NCBI GenBank assembly: GCA_036244855.1
Contig: BQKZ01000013.1
Coordinates: 265,072 to 329,071, forward strand
Direction: 5' to 3'
From: Temnopleurus reevesii
Taxonomy: Eukaryota; Echinodermata; Echinoidea; Temnopleuroida; Temnopleuridae
DNA: 64,000 nucleotides
Shown: positions 48,407 through 63,066 of the stretch, piece by piece
Layout of the letters: every line of letters begins with the position of its first letter
Position numbering within the stretch: position 1 is the first letter of the stretch
The notes under the pieces: generated by a model
Seen by the model: only the letters and a program-made list of their open reading frames with translations
The model's database searches: none
What the model was told of the DNA's origin: nothing
Made by a program: the position numbers and the translations under genes

Positions 48407-51400
48407 ATGATTTTGAGAATATTGCTGCTCGTCAGCTTTGCCGGCTTGGGTAAGTTTTCATCATTGATATGATTCATAAATGTATTTTTTGTTATCAGAT
48501 CGGGAGGGGTGCGTTGCCATCACCAATGTTATGCACAATTAAAAATCGTTTTAAGAGGCAGTTCTACCAAAGGTTTACTTGATATTTTCTTGTGTATGTG
48601 GGTGTGATGGGGTGTGTGTATGCGTGTGTGGTTGTGTTTGAGTCTACCTATGTGTATAACATGATCTGTACCTTTACGTTTGTTTAATATAATAATCAAT
48701 ATATTACTTTAGCAATCTAGATATCATATAAACATATTAACAAAAACCGAGATCAGTAAATCAGCTTTTTATTAGTCGAACTGTCATAAATATGTATCAT
48801 ATTATTTCCGTCAGATATGACGTTTATTAAAAAGTAAAAATAGAATAGTCAAAGTTCAGTAGAATGATAATTACACCTGCCCCTTTTCATGTGGCAAAGT
48901 TAAAAGGATGAAGCCGTTCCTCAAATCTGAATTGATGAACGTCTTAAAAATGTATATACAATGTACTTTGCATGTTCTTTAATCGACTACGAGACAAAAA
49001 GAGGGGATTTAACTTTGTTTTAATAACAGTCCTGAATTGCAAGTAATAGGGTTTTTTTTTAATTCAATAAGCATTTTGATATTCTGAAAGTACATTATTT
49101 AGAAAGTTCTTTACTCTGAAGTGTCGTAAATCTATTGGTACAAAATTCAAAATATCGATTATTTAAAGAGATTTAATTGCTAGAAAATGAAAGAAATTAT
49201 TATTTTCAAAGATTTACTTGCCCCTACCTGTAATTACTTTGTCTGCTATTCCAAGGGTTGCAAGTTTGTACTCTTTTACACCATAATAATCTAGGTTTTG
49301 GAAACTACATTATAATAATAATAATAAAGGAATGAATTTCATCAGTGCAATATTATTTATAAAACTAAAATGATGTCACAATGCATTTCTGAAGTATAAT
49401 TAAATACACAAACTATATCACATAATGAATAATAGTCTTGTGATTTATTTTAGAAAATCAAGTTATTTCGTTATACGAAGGAGAATATAATTCTAACCTA
49501 TTTGAAGGATTATGTATCGATGGGCAATTAGGAGCTCTCATTAGCCAAAACCGTGTTTATGATGTTGAAAGGAATTCTGGATGAAGCAAAAACAAGACTA
49601 ATGTCGACCGCAAAACTTATGAAGTTTGGGAAACATTTGATTAAGATTCTAATAAAATCGAGAAAATTGCATGATACAAGCTTTCTCATCGAAAAAAGCA
49701 CCAGAATCGGCTCCGAGTAATATTAAGGTAGATTGAAAAGTTTTAAGATATTGTTGACGGTTTGAAACTGATTTTCCCTTGTGTCCGATATAATACTGAT
49801 TAACGCATTGAAACCATACATTTACTATTTCCATCTATATTAGTTTTTATACAGAAGAATCGGGCAGATTTTATTTCTCAAAATACCAATATAGAATGCT
49901 ACCACGATTTATGTTCCAAATCGGGTTGTAAGACGATTGTAAGGTGTGTCGTTGTCTTAACTAAAAAATGACTGTCTTTGAAATAAAAGAGAGAGTGGAG
50001 ATTCAGAATATTACTTTGGCCTTATAAAGAATTATATAAATGTTGATAGTAATTGATATTTGCATCATAGCTATTGAATAAATGCTCCAGTTGCAGATGC
50101 ACTTTTTGGAAGATTTCCACAGTTCATCTTATCATACAACAAACAAACCTCTGTAACAAAATGTACAATCCAGCTAAACTGGTCTGTTGATCATGGTCGA
50201 AGGGTTTATGGGGGCGGATTGTACCTCATTATCTCGTTAGATAATCGTGTATCTCTAACATCAAATAGGATACAAAAACAAGCTTATGTAACGAATAGTA
50301 AGATACACTAAGAAATCTTAATATAAAAATGTATTAAATTTAAAAATATTTGATGATAACAAAAGAGTGAAAGGTAAAGTTTTCGATCAAAAATGGTATG
50401 TCACACTGTTGATGTCACTATGCACTGCATGCGTGGGAACACAATCGAGCGTACGACCGACGTTTGAAGATTTCTATAAAACGTCGGTATAAACTGATTA
50501 AAAACAACTCCCCTCAAAAAGGGAGCTATTTTGCACATTCAAGGTTGGAGATGAGAAATCTAAACGGGAGCAAGCAAACAGCTAGACCAAATAATTTCTC
50601 ATGAACGAAAGCATGCCGTTATAGAAACTTTTTTGAGAAGTGAAGACGTCGAGGTGTAGTGGTTCTGACACTTGCCTTTCAACCAGAGGGTCGTAGGTTC
50701 GAATCCTACCCATGGCGTCGATTTCCTTCAGCAACCCAAGTGAGGTGAATGGGCTCCGGTATAGGAAGAAATTCCTTGAATGCAGTGAGCGCCGAATAGG
50801 CGGGTAATAATGCACAGAGCGATTAGAAACACTTCGTATTAAGCCCTATATAAATGCTTTGTATAATTATTATTCATTATTATCATTATTATTATTATTA
50901 ATATTGATATTATTATTATTATTATTATTATTAAATTTATACAGCTGAACGAATTTCAAGCGAACTCTTATTGTATTTGGGTAATTCCATAAAAGAGGAG
51001 GCCCATGACAAATTTGGTGTCCCGTTTATGTTGGTAAGCAACATCTTGTTTTAGCCCTTTTGGCTTGGTGAAAATGTAAGTACTGAGAGCATCCAACCAG
51101 GGATAAAATAACGAATTTAAAATCGGATTAAAATCTCATATCACTATTTGTATTTTCATCAAGCCCTCTGAGACATGTAAATGATGTGGGTTACCGATGT
51201 AACTATGGGACACCAAAAATGTTACAAATTGGACCCCTCATTTATGGAATTACCCATTTGGAAAATTCACTACAATTTTCCTTCTGTTTTCAAAACTGAG
51301 TTTCCTCAGATAGTATCCAACTATCATCTTCACCAGTGGTCATGGTTGTTCATCAGTGTTTGACCTCGAGATTCGCTGTGTAAAATGTCTCCAAAAAATA

Positions 51401-54400
51401 TCCATATCGTTTACCCGTTCAGCACCAGGGAAAGCTTTATTAAACCACCTTCATGCTTGTACGATGAACATCCGGGTACACATCAGACGCTTTTTCTAGA
51501 TGCACCAGACAATAGACCAGGACAAAACAGAACTGAAAACAGTCTGCGTGCCATATCAAACTATCGTTCACTTGGTCTGGATAAGTGTGAATAGTATTTA
51601 AGACTCTTCATGCGTTCGCCGATGGTAGTCTAAGAGAAACACCTGTTCATGAAAAGTTTGCAGCAAAAAATGTTCTCTGATGCTAATTCTCTTTGAATGA
51701 TTTTCCAGCATTATCACAGGACTGCGGTGCAGGATGGCTGAAATACCAAGACACCTGCTTCTTGTTGGTGTCTCAACAGCGCCCCTATCAACTAGCCAGG
51801 GACTACTGCCAAAATAATCAAGCAGAACTTGCCGTTCTAACATCAACGGATATGAACGTGAGATATGATCCATTTAATAATCTTACTTAATTACTTGTAA
51901 ATGTACACACCAGTGTATTATCCCATGAAACGAGAGTGGACTCAAAAGCAAAGCAAATAACTGAAGTGCTTTACAAATTTACAAATGAGGTATAATTATT
52001 GGACAACCCATAAACGATACTTTCAGTTTTTAGTTTAGTTTATGATTGACAATGAAATAAGCAAATATCAAGAGGAAAATTTATTCATACGTCAAAATAA
52101 CAATTATTATAGCTTCTGAACACAAGGTTAAATATTATAATGGCATTGATCACTGGTTTAATACGCGTTGACTTACTTTGTAATTTATTTTTGTTTTCTG
52201 TAGGCATGGTTAGCACAGCAAACGTCAATCTATTCAGAAAGCTTTTGGATTGGATTACATGACATTCAATCAGATGGGACCTTCGAATGGGTTGATGGTA
52301 CAACGCTCAACCCAACTATGGCGTAAGTGAAAAAGATTCTACTGGTATCAGTTTGGTATAAAATATGTAAACTGTTATATATTTGGATAATATGAATATG
52401 ACAATTTAATGATCATTTTGAAGATGATTTTACCCTCAAAATAATATCATAATATAATATCATAATCAAGCGATCATTCTTTTTTGGTATTTGATGTGAA
52501 TTTATTTCTAATATTCCTTTGATATGTTCTCCAATCAAAAGAAAAATCACCATACCACCCACTGACCAATGAAATTTAAATGAAATCTATAGCTGGAGTG
52601 TGATGATATGCTTTCATAAAAAAGTTGGGCAAAACTTATGTGCTTTATTGGTTCCGAATACTCTGCCCGGCTTGTCATGCCAATATTGATCTGAATGTTA
52701 CCTCGGAGCATGGTTATTTCTCCCAAATCATCTTACACTTAAGTTACACTTAAAACTATCTTGTGTGCAAATTTTCAGGAACTGGGCACCAAATGAACCA
52801 AATAACATTGATGGAATTGGAGAAGATTGTGTTGAGATGTACAACAGTGGAAAATGGAATGATGAACAGTGCTTGGCTCTCAATTGGTTTATATGCTCCA
52901 GGTCGCTCAGTAAGTAAANAGGGGGGGGGCTTTTCAGCTCGCTGGCTGTTGGACTTCTGTTCAAATGGGTTTGCTTTGTCCAAGGTTGAACCCTGCTCAA
53001 AATCTTCTGATTTGTGCTAAAAAAAAAACTACCGAACTAACATCGGAATTGTTATCTCCATAGAGACATCGGACTGGAATATTTGTAAAACAGTCAATAA
53101 ATCTTCTTAGATATGCAGATAATCATTTCTTTTTTCAAATTTTGGAACCACAAATTTACATTTTCCCGCGAAATTACATAAATCGTAGACAAAAAAAATC
53201 GATACTATAAGCTTGCAAACAAATTTTACCTGACATTAGGGGATAAGAATTTTAATAAAGAAGCTATATTTTGTTAGAATAATGAACGTTCGTACATGCA
53301 CGATTGCTGAATGGACAATGTGATTTCAGACAGACTCAACGCTCTACCTGCCCCTATGAAAAGAAATTTCCTTTGAGAAATTAGAATACATTGTGAATAT
53401 GTAAATTTGAAACGTATACTTCTTTATTCTTATTTAAGTATGGTTATCTAAATATACAGTTCCTATTTAAAAGGCAACCTGCCCCACATTTAATGTGGTA
53501 AATATTCACGATGTGTAACAAATGGGATAATCCATAATTAGAATGCAAATGTTCCTCTTTCTTCCAACAGCCGTGGTTCCGAAATGCGACTCTCAAAACG
53601 GATGGGAGTCGTACAACGGTAAATGTTATCTTTGGGTCTCTGATACAAAAAGCATCGATGACGCCATCACATACTGCACCCTGCTTGACGGATACGTTAT
53701 TTCTATCAATGACGCAGCTGAGCAGTCATTTGCCAACGCAATCCAAGCATCCAAAGCCAACATCCCATACTGGACTGGTCTTAGCGATAGGGTAAGATTC
53801 ACAGAAACGTGTTTGAGAGCACAGATCACTGAGCACATGCATTTACAATATAACGCTGATTACCAATCTCGCATCATTCCAAAACTTTATTTAATAAAAC
53901 GTTATGACACCACCGAAAGTGTGGGTGAGTTACACCCCCACACACACACACTACATAAAATGATGATTCATGAACTTTGCACCGTCAAAATGTGTGCAAG
54001 ATTAGTAGGGAACTGTAAGGCTGGTTAAACAAGGCCCATTGAGCATGTTGAGAGGTTGATAGAAAATTAAATTTGAAGGGGAAAGAACCAGCAATTGTTA
54101 TCTTTAGTAGATGGTAAAGGAGCAGCTATATACATACAGGCAGTTCAGAATAGAATTGTTCGTAATATTTAGATCGCCAGAAATGAACCTTTGATCTTTG
54201 AATCATTGTGGAGAGTAGTTTGCAATCACATTAAATAAATTTCATTGCAACTTTATACAAATTTATAAACATTTTAAGTCAGGTTCGAGGTTTTATCATA
54301 CACACACAAGTGAGAAAGGATGAATAATTTAATAGTGGTGATAGATTGATTGAGTAATAAGTTATTGATAGGTTGATTGATTCATTCATTCATTGATTCA

Positions 54401-57400
54401 AAGGCCATCCTGGTGTTTACTCAACTCTGATTATAAGGCTTTGGCCTTATGATGGATTTAATTCCAAGCTTCTGGGCCTACCAAATATCAATACAATTCT
54501 AATGTAGTGCATGCCATACACCAAAGAAAAAAGGCAACATCATCGTTTGGCGCTTCTCCTATAGATTTTAAATATAAGCAAAACCACTGATGCCTAAAAG
54601 GTATCGTCTTAAAAACTACTTAATTTTGGAAATCACATTATGAATGCATTCAAGAAGGCCATCATTTCTCAATATTTTCGTCGATTTTAATAAATACAAA
54701 TCTGAAACTGTTTATCCTTCCCTCCTATAGAACCAAGGACAGGGCAACTATGTATGGCAAGATGGCACTGACACGTCCGTTTATTCTAACTGGAACACAG
54801 CAATGGGGGAACCAAACAACTCGTAAGTAATCTGAACGGTTGAATGAATATATTGATCAAACTTCCCTGACACATAGATCAATATGTTCTCCAACAAAGA
54901 AACACAATTTTCACATGTTTACAAATGTACAGTATTCAACCCAACAAAATAGCAATTATCCAATATGAAATAAATTATATACAAGATTATAAAAACACAT
55001 TAGATAAGTACTTTAGAGACAATACTGTATACATAAAACAGAACTATGTAAAAATATCGAGTTGGCGTTTGGAATGTAATTTCCATGAAAGACAATTTCT
55101 AATATATTTTATTTCACGATCAAATCACAAAAAGTTGACGGTGGAAATATAATTAGACCGGTAGGTAAGCAAGTTTTGAAGATTGTAAAATCGCATGGAT
55201 ATATCTCAAAGATACTTGATATACTTAATATGAATGAAACTGTTGTAGAAACTAATTTTTGAAAATCGCTATACTACTCACATATCTTTAGGTTTTCCCC
55301 AAATGGATGTGCACAAGTTGAGCGATATGATAACAATGGTCTTTGGAGCGTCGATAGCTGCAGTGAAAAGAAAAGGTTCATATGTGAACGACCAGAAGGT
55401 AAGAAAGTCAAAATCCATTCACATAAAGCTACCTTCACCTTCAAACTCACAAATACAGTTGCATAGATATACACATACATTCACCACCCACCAATAGAAA
55501 ATCACGTACACACATCCACATTCAAATCCACATAAAACACACACAAATACGTAAAAACACCTCACGCCTGCATACATACACACACAAAAACACACACACG
55601 TACACACACCAATATAAAGGGTCTCTTTCTCACCCACACACATACAAACACACATCTTAACACTCATGTCAGTTTGTTGTACAAATGGGTCATGTCAAGG
55701 TAACAGAACGGTCTAAACTTTTCGTTGGGTCTAAACTTTTCGTTTAAGGAAATGGCGCGCTAACAAATAATTCGCCAGCGTCAAAACTGTTAATTATTGG
55801 GAAGAAATATATCTACAGATACCACTGATTCAAGACTCAATTAGTGATCATGTATAAAAGTAGTGATATTAGCCTCTGTCAATAAGATGTGTATATAGCG
55901 TGATATCATTATGGACGTGAATAAAGAAGCTTGACAATGATTATGATGATCATACAGCTGTCAAATATATGTCAATGCACAAACGTCGTTTGTAGAACTC
56001 TTTATGAAGAGTTGGTTTTAAAAGCCGAGTCAGAACTATTGAAATATGAAATGCTCAAATGTTCTTATCAGGCACCTGTGCTGCTGGTTGGATCCTCCAT
56101 GGTGGTTACTGTTACCAGTACAACTCTCTGCTTAGGACATGGTTCGATGCCAAGTATTACTGCGATGCTCAAGGAGGGTATCTTGCATCTATTCTAAGGT
56201 TGGTATATCTATATCATTTCAATAGCGATCGTAATTAGAAGTGGGGGAAAATTTTATGATAACGATGTTGGCTGTGATTTTATATGATAAGGTGGTGATT
56301 ATAATCATGACGACGGCGAAATGACGACAATGATAATAACGAAAAAGAAAGACGAAATTGATAACTATGATGGATTCATAGTGACAGGTCAGGAAAACGT
56401 ATAATTAGAAAAGAAGCAATAATGAAATAAATGAAATGTGGGGAAGAAAGTAGAATGGGAGAAAAATATAGTTATGGTGATGATATATAGCAACATGGCT
56501 ATTTTCTCAGTTCTCGTTTTATGGTTCTACATGTTTGTCAATGCCAGAATATTTTTAAATGATGACAATTTTAATGTTAATTCTTACAATGTTTTACATG
56601 ATTTCCAATTCCAGTGATCCAGAAAACAGTTTCATCGCCAGTAACATGGATACAATCAGTGCGGAAAATGTGGCAAACATGTGGTTCGGATATTCAGGTA
56701 AAAATTGTACCAAGCACGCTTTGTTATCACTAGAAGCCATCATTCACCAATAGAAAATAACTTCAGAAAGCATTGCAAACATGAATTACTCTCTAATATC
56801 TTATGCAAAGAATTTAAATACTTTCATTACGATGTTAAAATGCATTTCGTTGATAAAAAAAACAAAAAAATCACGACTGAATAATAATGATGCGATAATA
56901 AAAATGTGTTTCTTTAGATTCTGTTGCGGATGGAACATGGAAGTGGGCTCACGAGTCGACATCTACCTATACAAACTGGGCTCCCGGTCTACCTACCAAC
57001 ACGTATGCACAGACGGACTGTGCATTCATGGCCACCAGTAAGTATGAGATTTCAATAAATCATCACAACCTCGTGTCATCTCACGACTATTTCCGAATGT
57101 CTATAGCATGCAAGAGTCACTTCCATTCCTTGCCAGGTCCCTCTCGGTACAAGGTTGTAACATTTTATTGCAGCGCGGAGGCTAACTGCCCTGCCCACAC
57201 TCACAATCTGTAGAATTATGACTGTACCCCACTTCAGCATACTTGCCTTGCACCTCCGCATATGCAATCGTAATCTGTTCAACTATTTTTAAATAAATGG
57301 TTTTGAATTAGAATTTGAATCAAATACACCCTAAGGCATTACTCTGCGCCTCACCTGGAATCGTAGGTTCAAAACCCAAAATAATCATCACAAAAGACTT

Positions 57401-60400
57401 TGAAAATTGAAAGTTGCATTATAAAGAGTTGCCGTACAAGTAACACTAGAAAACGATATTAAGATCATCATGTTTTGTAAGTGGAACAACATTAAAGAAC
57501 TCATACCTTAAAGTCGTTAATGTATCTAGATCTACTGGTTTTATATGAGATTTAAAAAAACGCGGACATTATTTTTGTTATAAGATTGCTGGCCATGAGA
57601 AAGAATATTGCACGTGTTTCTGCGTAATTGATATGCAAACCACAGTTATTTTATTATTTTTTTTCATCTTATTTTCTCCTTTTGCAGATGATGCTGCTGG
57701 TAAATGGTATCAGAATAATTGTCAGCTTCTTGGAGGTTTCGTCTGTAAGATAAAAGCAGGTAGGCATAAAACTAATATGATCGAGTTTCATAGGTGGAAG
57801 ACGGTGGAAGCGTCGTGGTATAGTGGTTCTGACTCTCGCCTTTCAGGCAGAAGTCCGCGGTTAGAGTCCTATCCATTCAGCAAGAAATTCATCCACAATG
57901 TGCTGCACTCAACCCAGGTGAACAATGGGTACCTGGCAGGAATTTATTCCTTGGAATGATTGAGCGCCTAACTGGCTTGCTCCACAGTTATGGCCAGGGT
58001 AATAATATGGTACCTAGTATCAAGCGCAGTAGAGTATGTGCATATAGTAATTGTGCTATATAAATGGACCTATTATTATAGGTGAGATGTAATAATACCA
58101 TTTAAGGGTATTGGTTTAAGAATCATGCCCCAGTTCAATGAACAAATCTTTGAACATATACAGTGTACATTTTAGTGCATTTGACCCTAATGGTTGAAAA
58201 CAATTATTTTCATGATTCTGCTGCTGTTTGTACTTCATTCAGAAATTGCGTTCAATGTATGTTCTTAGATCAGTATCATTAAACATTGCTTGTACTTTTA
58301 AGTATGTTTTTATATTTCATTATGTATATATTTCAATGTGAGAATGTAGTTAGCATTTGAATACATAGATAATAAGATGAATAATCAATTCCTTCAAAGG
58401 ATTCTTATTTTCACATTCAAATAAACTATATCGCAATGAACCAGAACTACACTCTTAAAAAGAGTAGGCAAAAATACCCCAAACTGGGCAACATAGAATT
58501 CACATAACTCTTGTATAATTTTTTTTCAATTTATGGTGATATTGAACATTTTTAACATAAGCAGGACGTATTTTACCCAAATATTTTACACAAGTTAGCA
58601 GGAATGAAGCCATTTATTGATTTAAATCTTAACCTAAAACTTAATTCCCGTCAATAAACTTAATCAATGCTTAAAAATGTGATTTTTCTTGTCGTGCCAT
58701 TTATCTAAATGTCACATGAGGCAAATAAAAACGGGTTCCATCTCTATTTTTCTTTTACAGGAAGTGTTGTTACACCCGTCAGCCCAGAGCAAGGTTAGTA
58801 CAATTAATTTTAAGTGTTTACAATATGAATTTTTTTTAATTATTTCATTTGACTAAACTTCCGGTTTTCTTTATTTACCGTGGAAAACGATAAGATACTT
58901 CATGAAATATGAGTAGATGAAAATAGTAATACGAGGAATAATTTTATCTCCAGCCATAAACCAAAAGAGCTGGTGGCAGATAGTTGCAATCATTAACAAA
59001 ATGGGTTTTCGTTGAGTTAAAGTTAATATTAAGTTGTATAAATTAAGAAAGAAAGTATTCATACAACATACACATTTTACTTGCAGCTGTTGGACGTTGT
59101 GAGCCAGGTTGGGATCTATATGGTGATAGTTGTTATTATTTCCCAACATTGGTCGTCAACCAGGCCGATGCTCAGGCGCAATGTCAGGCATACTTCTCAA
59201 CTGCTAATCTGGTCAGCATCCATTCAAATGGAGAACAATCATTCCTTACAGGTAAGATGGCAGTGATAATAAAAATACAATAAACACGATATAATCTATT
59301 TCCGTAAAATTAAGTTGAACATCTATTCAATGCTCATTTGTAATGCTATTCAAATCGTAACCGGCTTTCGATTGTTGTGCCCCCACAGTTCGATACACGG
59401 CATAGGGATCAATTGCCCCATGACCCACTTTATTTTACGGAAATTGTTCATATCTTGTTGATATTAAGTAACGTTATTTTTTATTAAATGAAGGCAGGAG
59501 AATAGAATACTATGATTTAAGGATTGGTTGTTATTATGGTTGATGTGTCAATTTTTAACACAAGGAAGTCCCCCATGATATTTAATGTACATTTGATGCA
59601 GACATATTGTTATTGCTCTAATTTTGTGATCTGTTGAATTTTAAAATATCCGCGAACATAAATATATTTTGTTTGATATTGGCATCAACCTGCAGTTTGA
59701 TATGTCTGTAGTAAACAGTCAACAAAAAACAGTCAGCAAACAATCATATATTAGGTAAACGGAGCATCAATAATTAAAAGAACAAATATTGTTGCTCGTA
59801 TGGTATTTTAGTGATATAATTGGCGAATTGTTGTGTTTCTTGTTTTCTGTTCTTAGAAAGAGTCGCTTATGCTGGTGAGAGTATGTGGATAGGACTTCAT
59901 GATAGAGGAACTGAATCTGGATGGGAGTATGAGGATGGAACTCCGGTAGGTTAATATTAGTTACAAAAAATGTAAAACTCAAATGATTTTGTTCCAAAAG
60001 ATCTGTTTTGGAATACATAAAAAGATTACGTCACGCGCATCTTATTTTGGCGCGTGTTAGAGATATCTTTTTGCCGAAATATCGTATATTACATCGTCAC
60101 ACGGAGTTTTCTTTCATATTTGATTTATAAAAGATTGCATGAGGTAGTATTGATGAAACAAACATTAATGAGTGTTGACTAAATTCATTACCTGATTACG
60201 AAAGGAGTTTCAGAGCTGTTCACACTTTGCCTTGTGGTCAATACAAAAATAGAAATATATGCATCTGTTATACGATTTACTTTCAGACTCCTGCGATAAA
60301 CGTGTGGCAGCGGTGGGATTTGCAAATACTATTTTCTGTATTAACTAGAATACTGCCTTGAAAACTGCCATCTGTCAGATATTTTTGGTTACTCATTTAA

Positions 60401-63035
60401 TTAATTTGATTTCGTTCATGTTTCTTCCCAATCTTATTAGTATGATTATCTAAACTGGGGACCTGGCGAGCCGAACAATTCTGGCGGGGAGGACTGCGTA
60501 CATTTGGAATCTTATTTCTACAAAGTTGGAACATGGAACGATCATAAATGTGACAGGCTTTATAGANTAAAGAGCCTGATGAAAAATTCATACATAGTAT
60601 AGTAAAAGAAGTTTCTTAAAGTTTTTTTTTAAATACATTTAAAGATGGACTTGTTTTTAATTCTTTAGGTAAGTCATTCCAAACTTTTGGTCCTTTATAA
60701 AAAATTGAATTTAGGCCAGCTTTGGTTTTGAAGAAAGGTAAATAAAAATTTAGTGGATTTCTCATTTCGTAAGATGATATTTCAGAAACCAATTTAAATT
60801 GTGTAATTTTGTTTCAAAAAATTATTTGATTTGGAATACATATTATCTTACAACTTAGTGTGCATTTATATAAGATTGTATGCGATAGTATTGGCGTAAC
60901 AAACATTAATGAGTGTTGAATAAATCCATAACGAAATGAGATTTTAGAGCTTTTTCACTCTTTGCTTTGTGGTCAATACATAAGATATGAGGTTCTGTTG
61001 GAATTTGCTTTCAGACTCCTGCCGCGATAAACGGGTGGCAGCGGTGGGATCTGCACATATTTTCGTGCTGATAACGCCGTAATACTTATTTTCTGCATAT
61101 CAACTAGAATATTGCCACGTGTAAGAAATTGTTTTATATTTGGTTACACAATTAACCAATGCTATTTTGTTCATGTTTCCTCACAATCACATTAGTATGA
61201 TTATCTGAACTGGGGACCTGGCGAACCGAACAATTCTGGCGGGGAGGACTGTGTACATTTGGAATCTTATTTCTACAAAGTTGGAACATGGAACGATCAT
61301 AAATGTGACAGGCTTTATAGATTCGTCTGTAAGATGCCTAAATGTGAGTATGTGATAAGTGTTCTCTATAAGCTTATAATTACACAATATGAAATGCTGA
61401 AACACCCGGTATCTTGGACCTACTCATACCACCTCAAAAAAAAAATGAAGAAAGAAAGAAAAAGGTTGACAATCAAAACACTTTAGTACAAGGAATTCCT
61501 TTTGTTTTGCGGTGGCATCATTTTAAAATTGAATTAAGATACAGAAATGTTCATAGCTGTATGGTATCTAAGCTTAATTTGGTTTATTTTAGAATGCATG
61601 TTTAAGAGTGCATTTAATATCCTACCGAATTCTGAATGATATACGTTTCACGTCTTAAAGTTTTACACACATATGTATCCATTTGGGCGCAGTTTCAAAC
61701 TGATATGCTTCTCTTCATGTTTACCCTCAACAGACCCAGGAGGATACTACACAACAGCAATACCTACTACGTGTAAGTTATGTGTTTTTTTTTACTAAAT
61801 AAACCTTAATTCTGATACTGGCGATTTACTACAACAGTTTCAATTAAAAAAAATAGCGTATCAAATACCGATACGCATATTTTTTTTCAAATCAATCATA
61901 GTTCATTCTGTAATTTTATGCATTTAGGAAAGATTATAATTGTTTGTAGTGTAAATTTTCATGTATATGTTTTTACTTATGTACGTTATTAATTGCTGAA
62001 TTTTGTTATTGTTTATGTTATAAGTGTAAATATTTGTGTATAAGTTTTTATTGATATATCATATTAATTGCCGAGTTTTGTTAATATGTTCATGTGGTGT
62101 TTTATATAAAATGAAGCCATATATCCCATCCAATTCACTTTTTATGTTATACAATACGATCATATTACCCTACATATCATATTGCAACATAGTATGGGCT
62201 ACATGCGCCAAAACCAAAATCAATCCTATATACTTACTACAAAAGAAGGCTCTTCGTATATGTACTGGATCTCCGTTTTTATCTCACTCGGCTCCTTTAT
62301 TTTACAAACTTAAAACCCTGAATATATTTGATATAAACACACTCCAAAGTTTACTTTTTATGTTCAAATCTGCAAATAATTTGCTTCCCCCTTCATTTTC
62401 AACCTTTTTCCAAATAAACGCATTCATTCACTCGTATCCTACCAGAAATTCCCAAAATTTTCATCTTGTCAATTCAAAACTACTAATTGCCCAAAAATCC
62501 ATACGACACCATGGCCCGGATCTTTGGAACCCTTTACCTGAAAATTTTAAGTCTTCTCTCTCAATTTGTTCATTTAAATCCAAGGTCAAAACCATGCTAT
62601 TATCTGAATACGCACAGTGAACTATGCCAAATTTTACTTTCCTAAGTTAATGTCGTACAAACTCCACATTCCTTTTCACCCTCATCTTTTTCACTCCCAC
62701 CATCATCCTTATCTACATCCTTTTCATCTTCATCCTCATCTCCATCTCTTTAAGATTTGCAAAAATTATGATATTAATTCTGCGCATCGAAAAATAATAT
62801 TGATCAAATATATTAGTTTTTTCTCAGGGTTATCTTATTTCTTCAAGCAATTTGCTTACAAGATAATCCTTCTTCTATTATTTACATGTTATTCAGTGTA
62901 CGTTGACTAATTGTCATCACAGTTTATAGTATTTTATTTAATTATCTATGTTCATTTTGCGACCCTTTGTCAAAATGATACTCTTGAATCATGTTTTTTT
63001 TTTGCTGTACTTTGAAATTATGTTGTATGCAGAAG

Positions 63036-63066
<31 letters not shown>

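Noticed and set aside
50645..50720. Functional tRNA gene
   Set aside because: Good A and B boxes, but the cloverleaf pairs poorly and a SINE body with a microsatellite tail follows. A second decayed copy exists at 57.8 kb.
60441..60566. An extra alternative exon of CTLD 4
   Set aside because: It lacks a donor because it ends at an N, and its sequence is a synonymous near-copy of the exon at 61196. Haplotype duplication is simpler.
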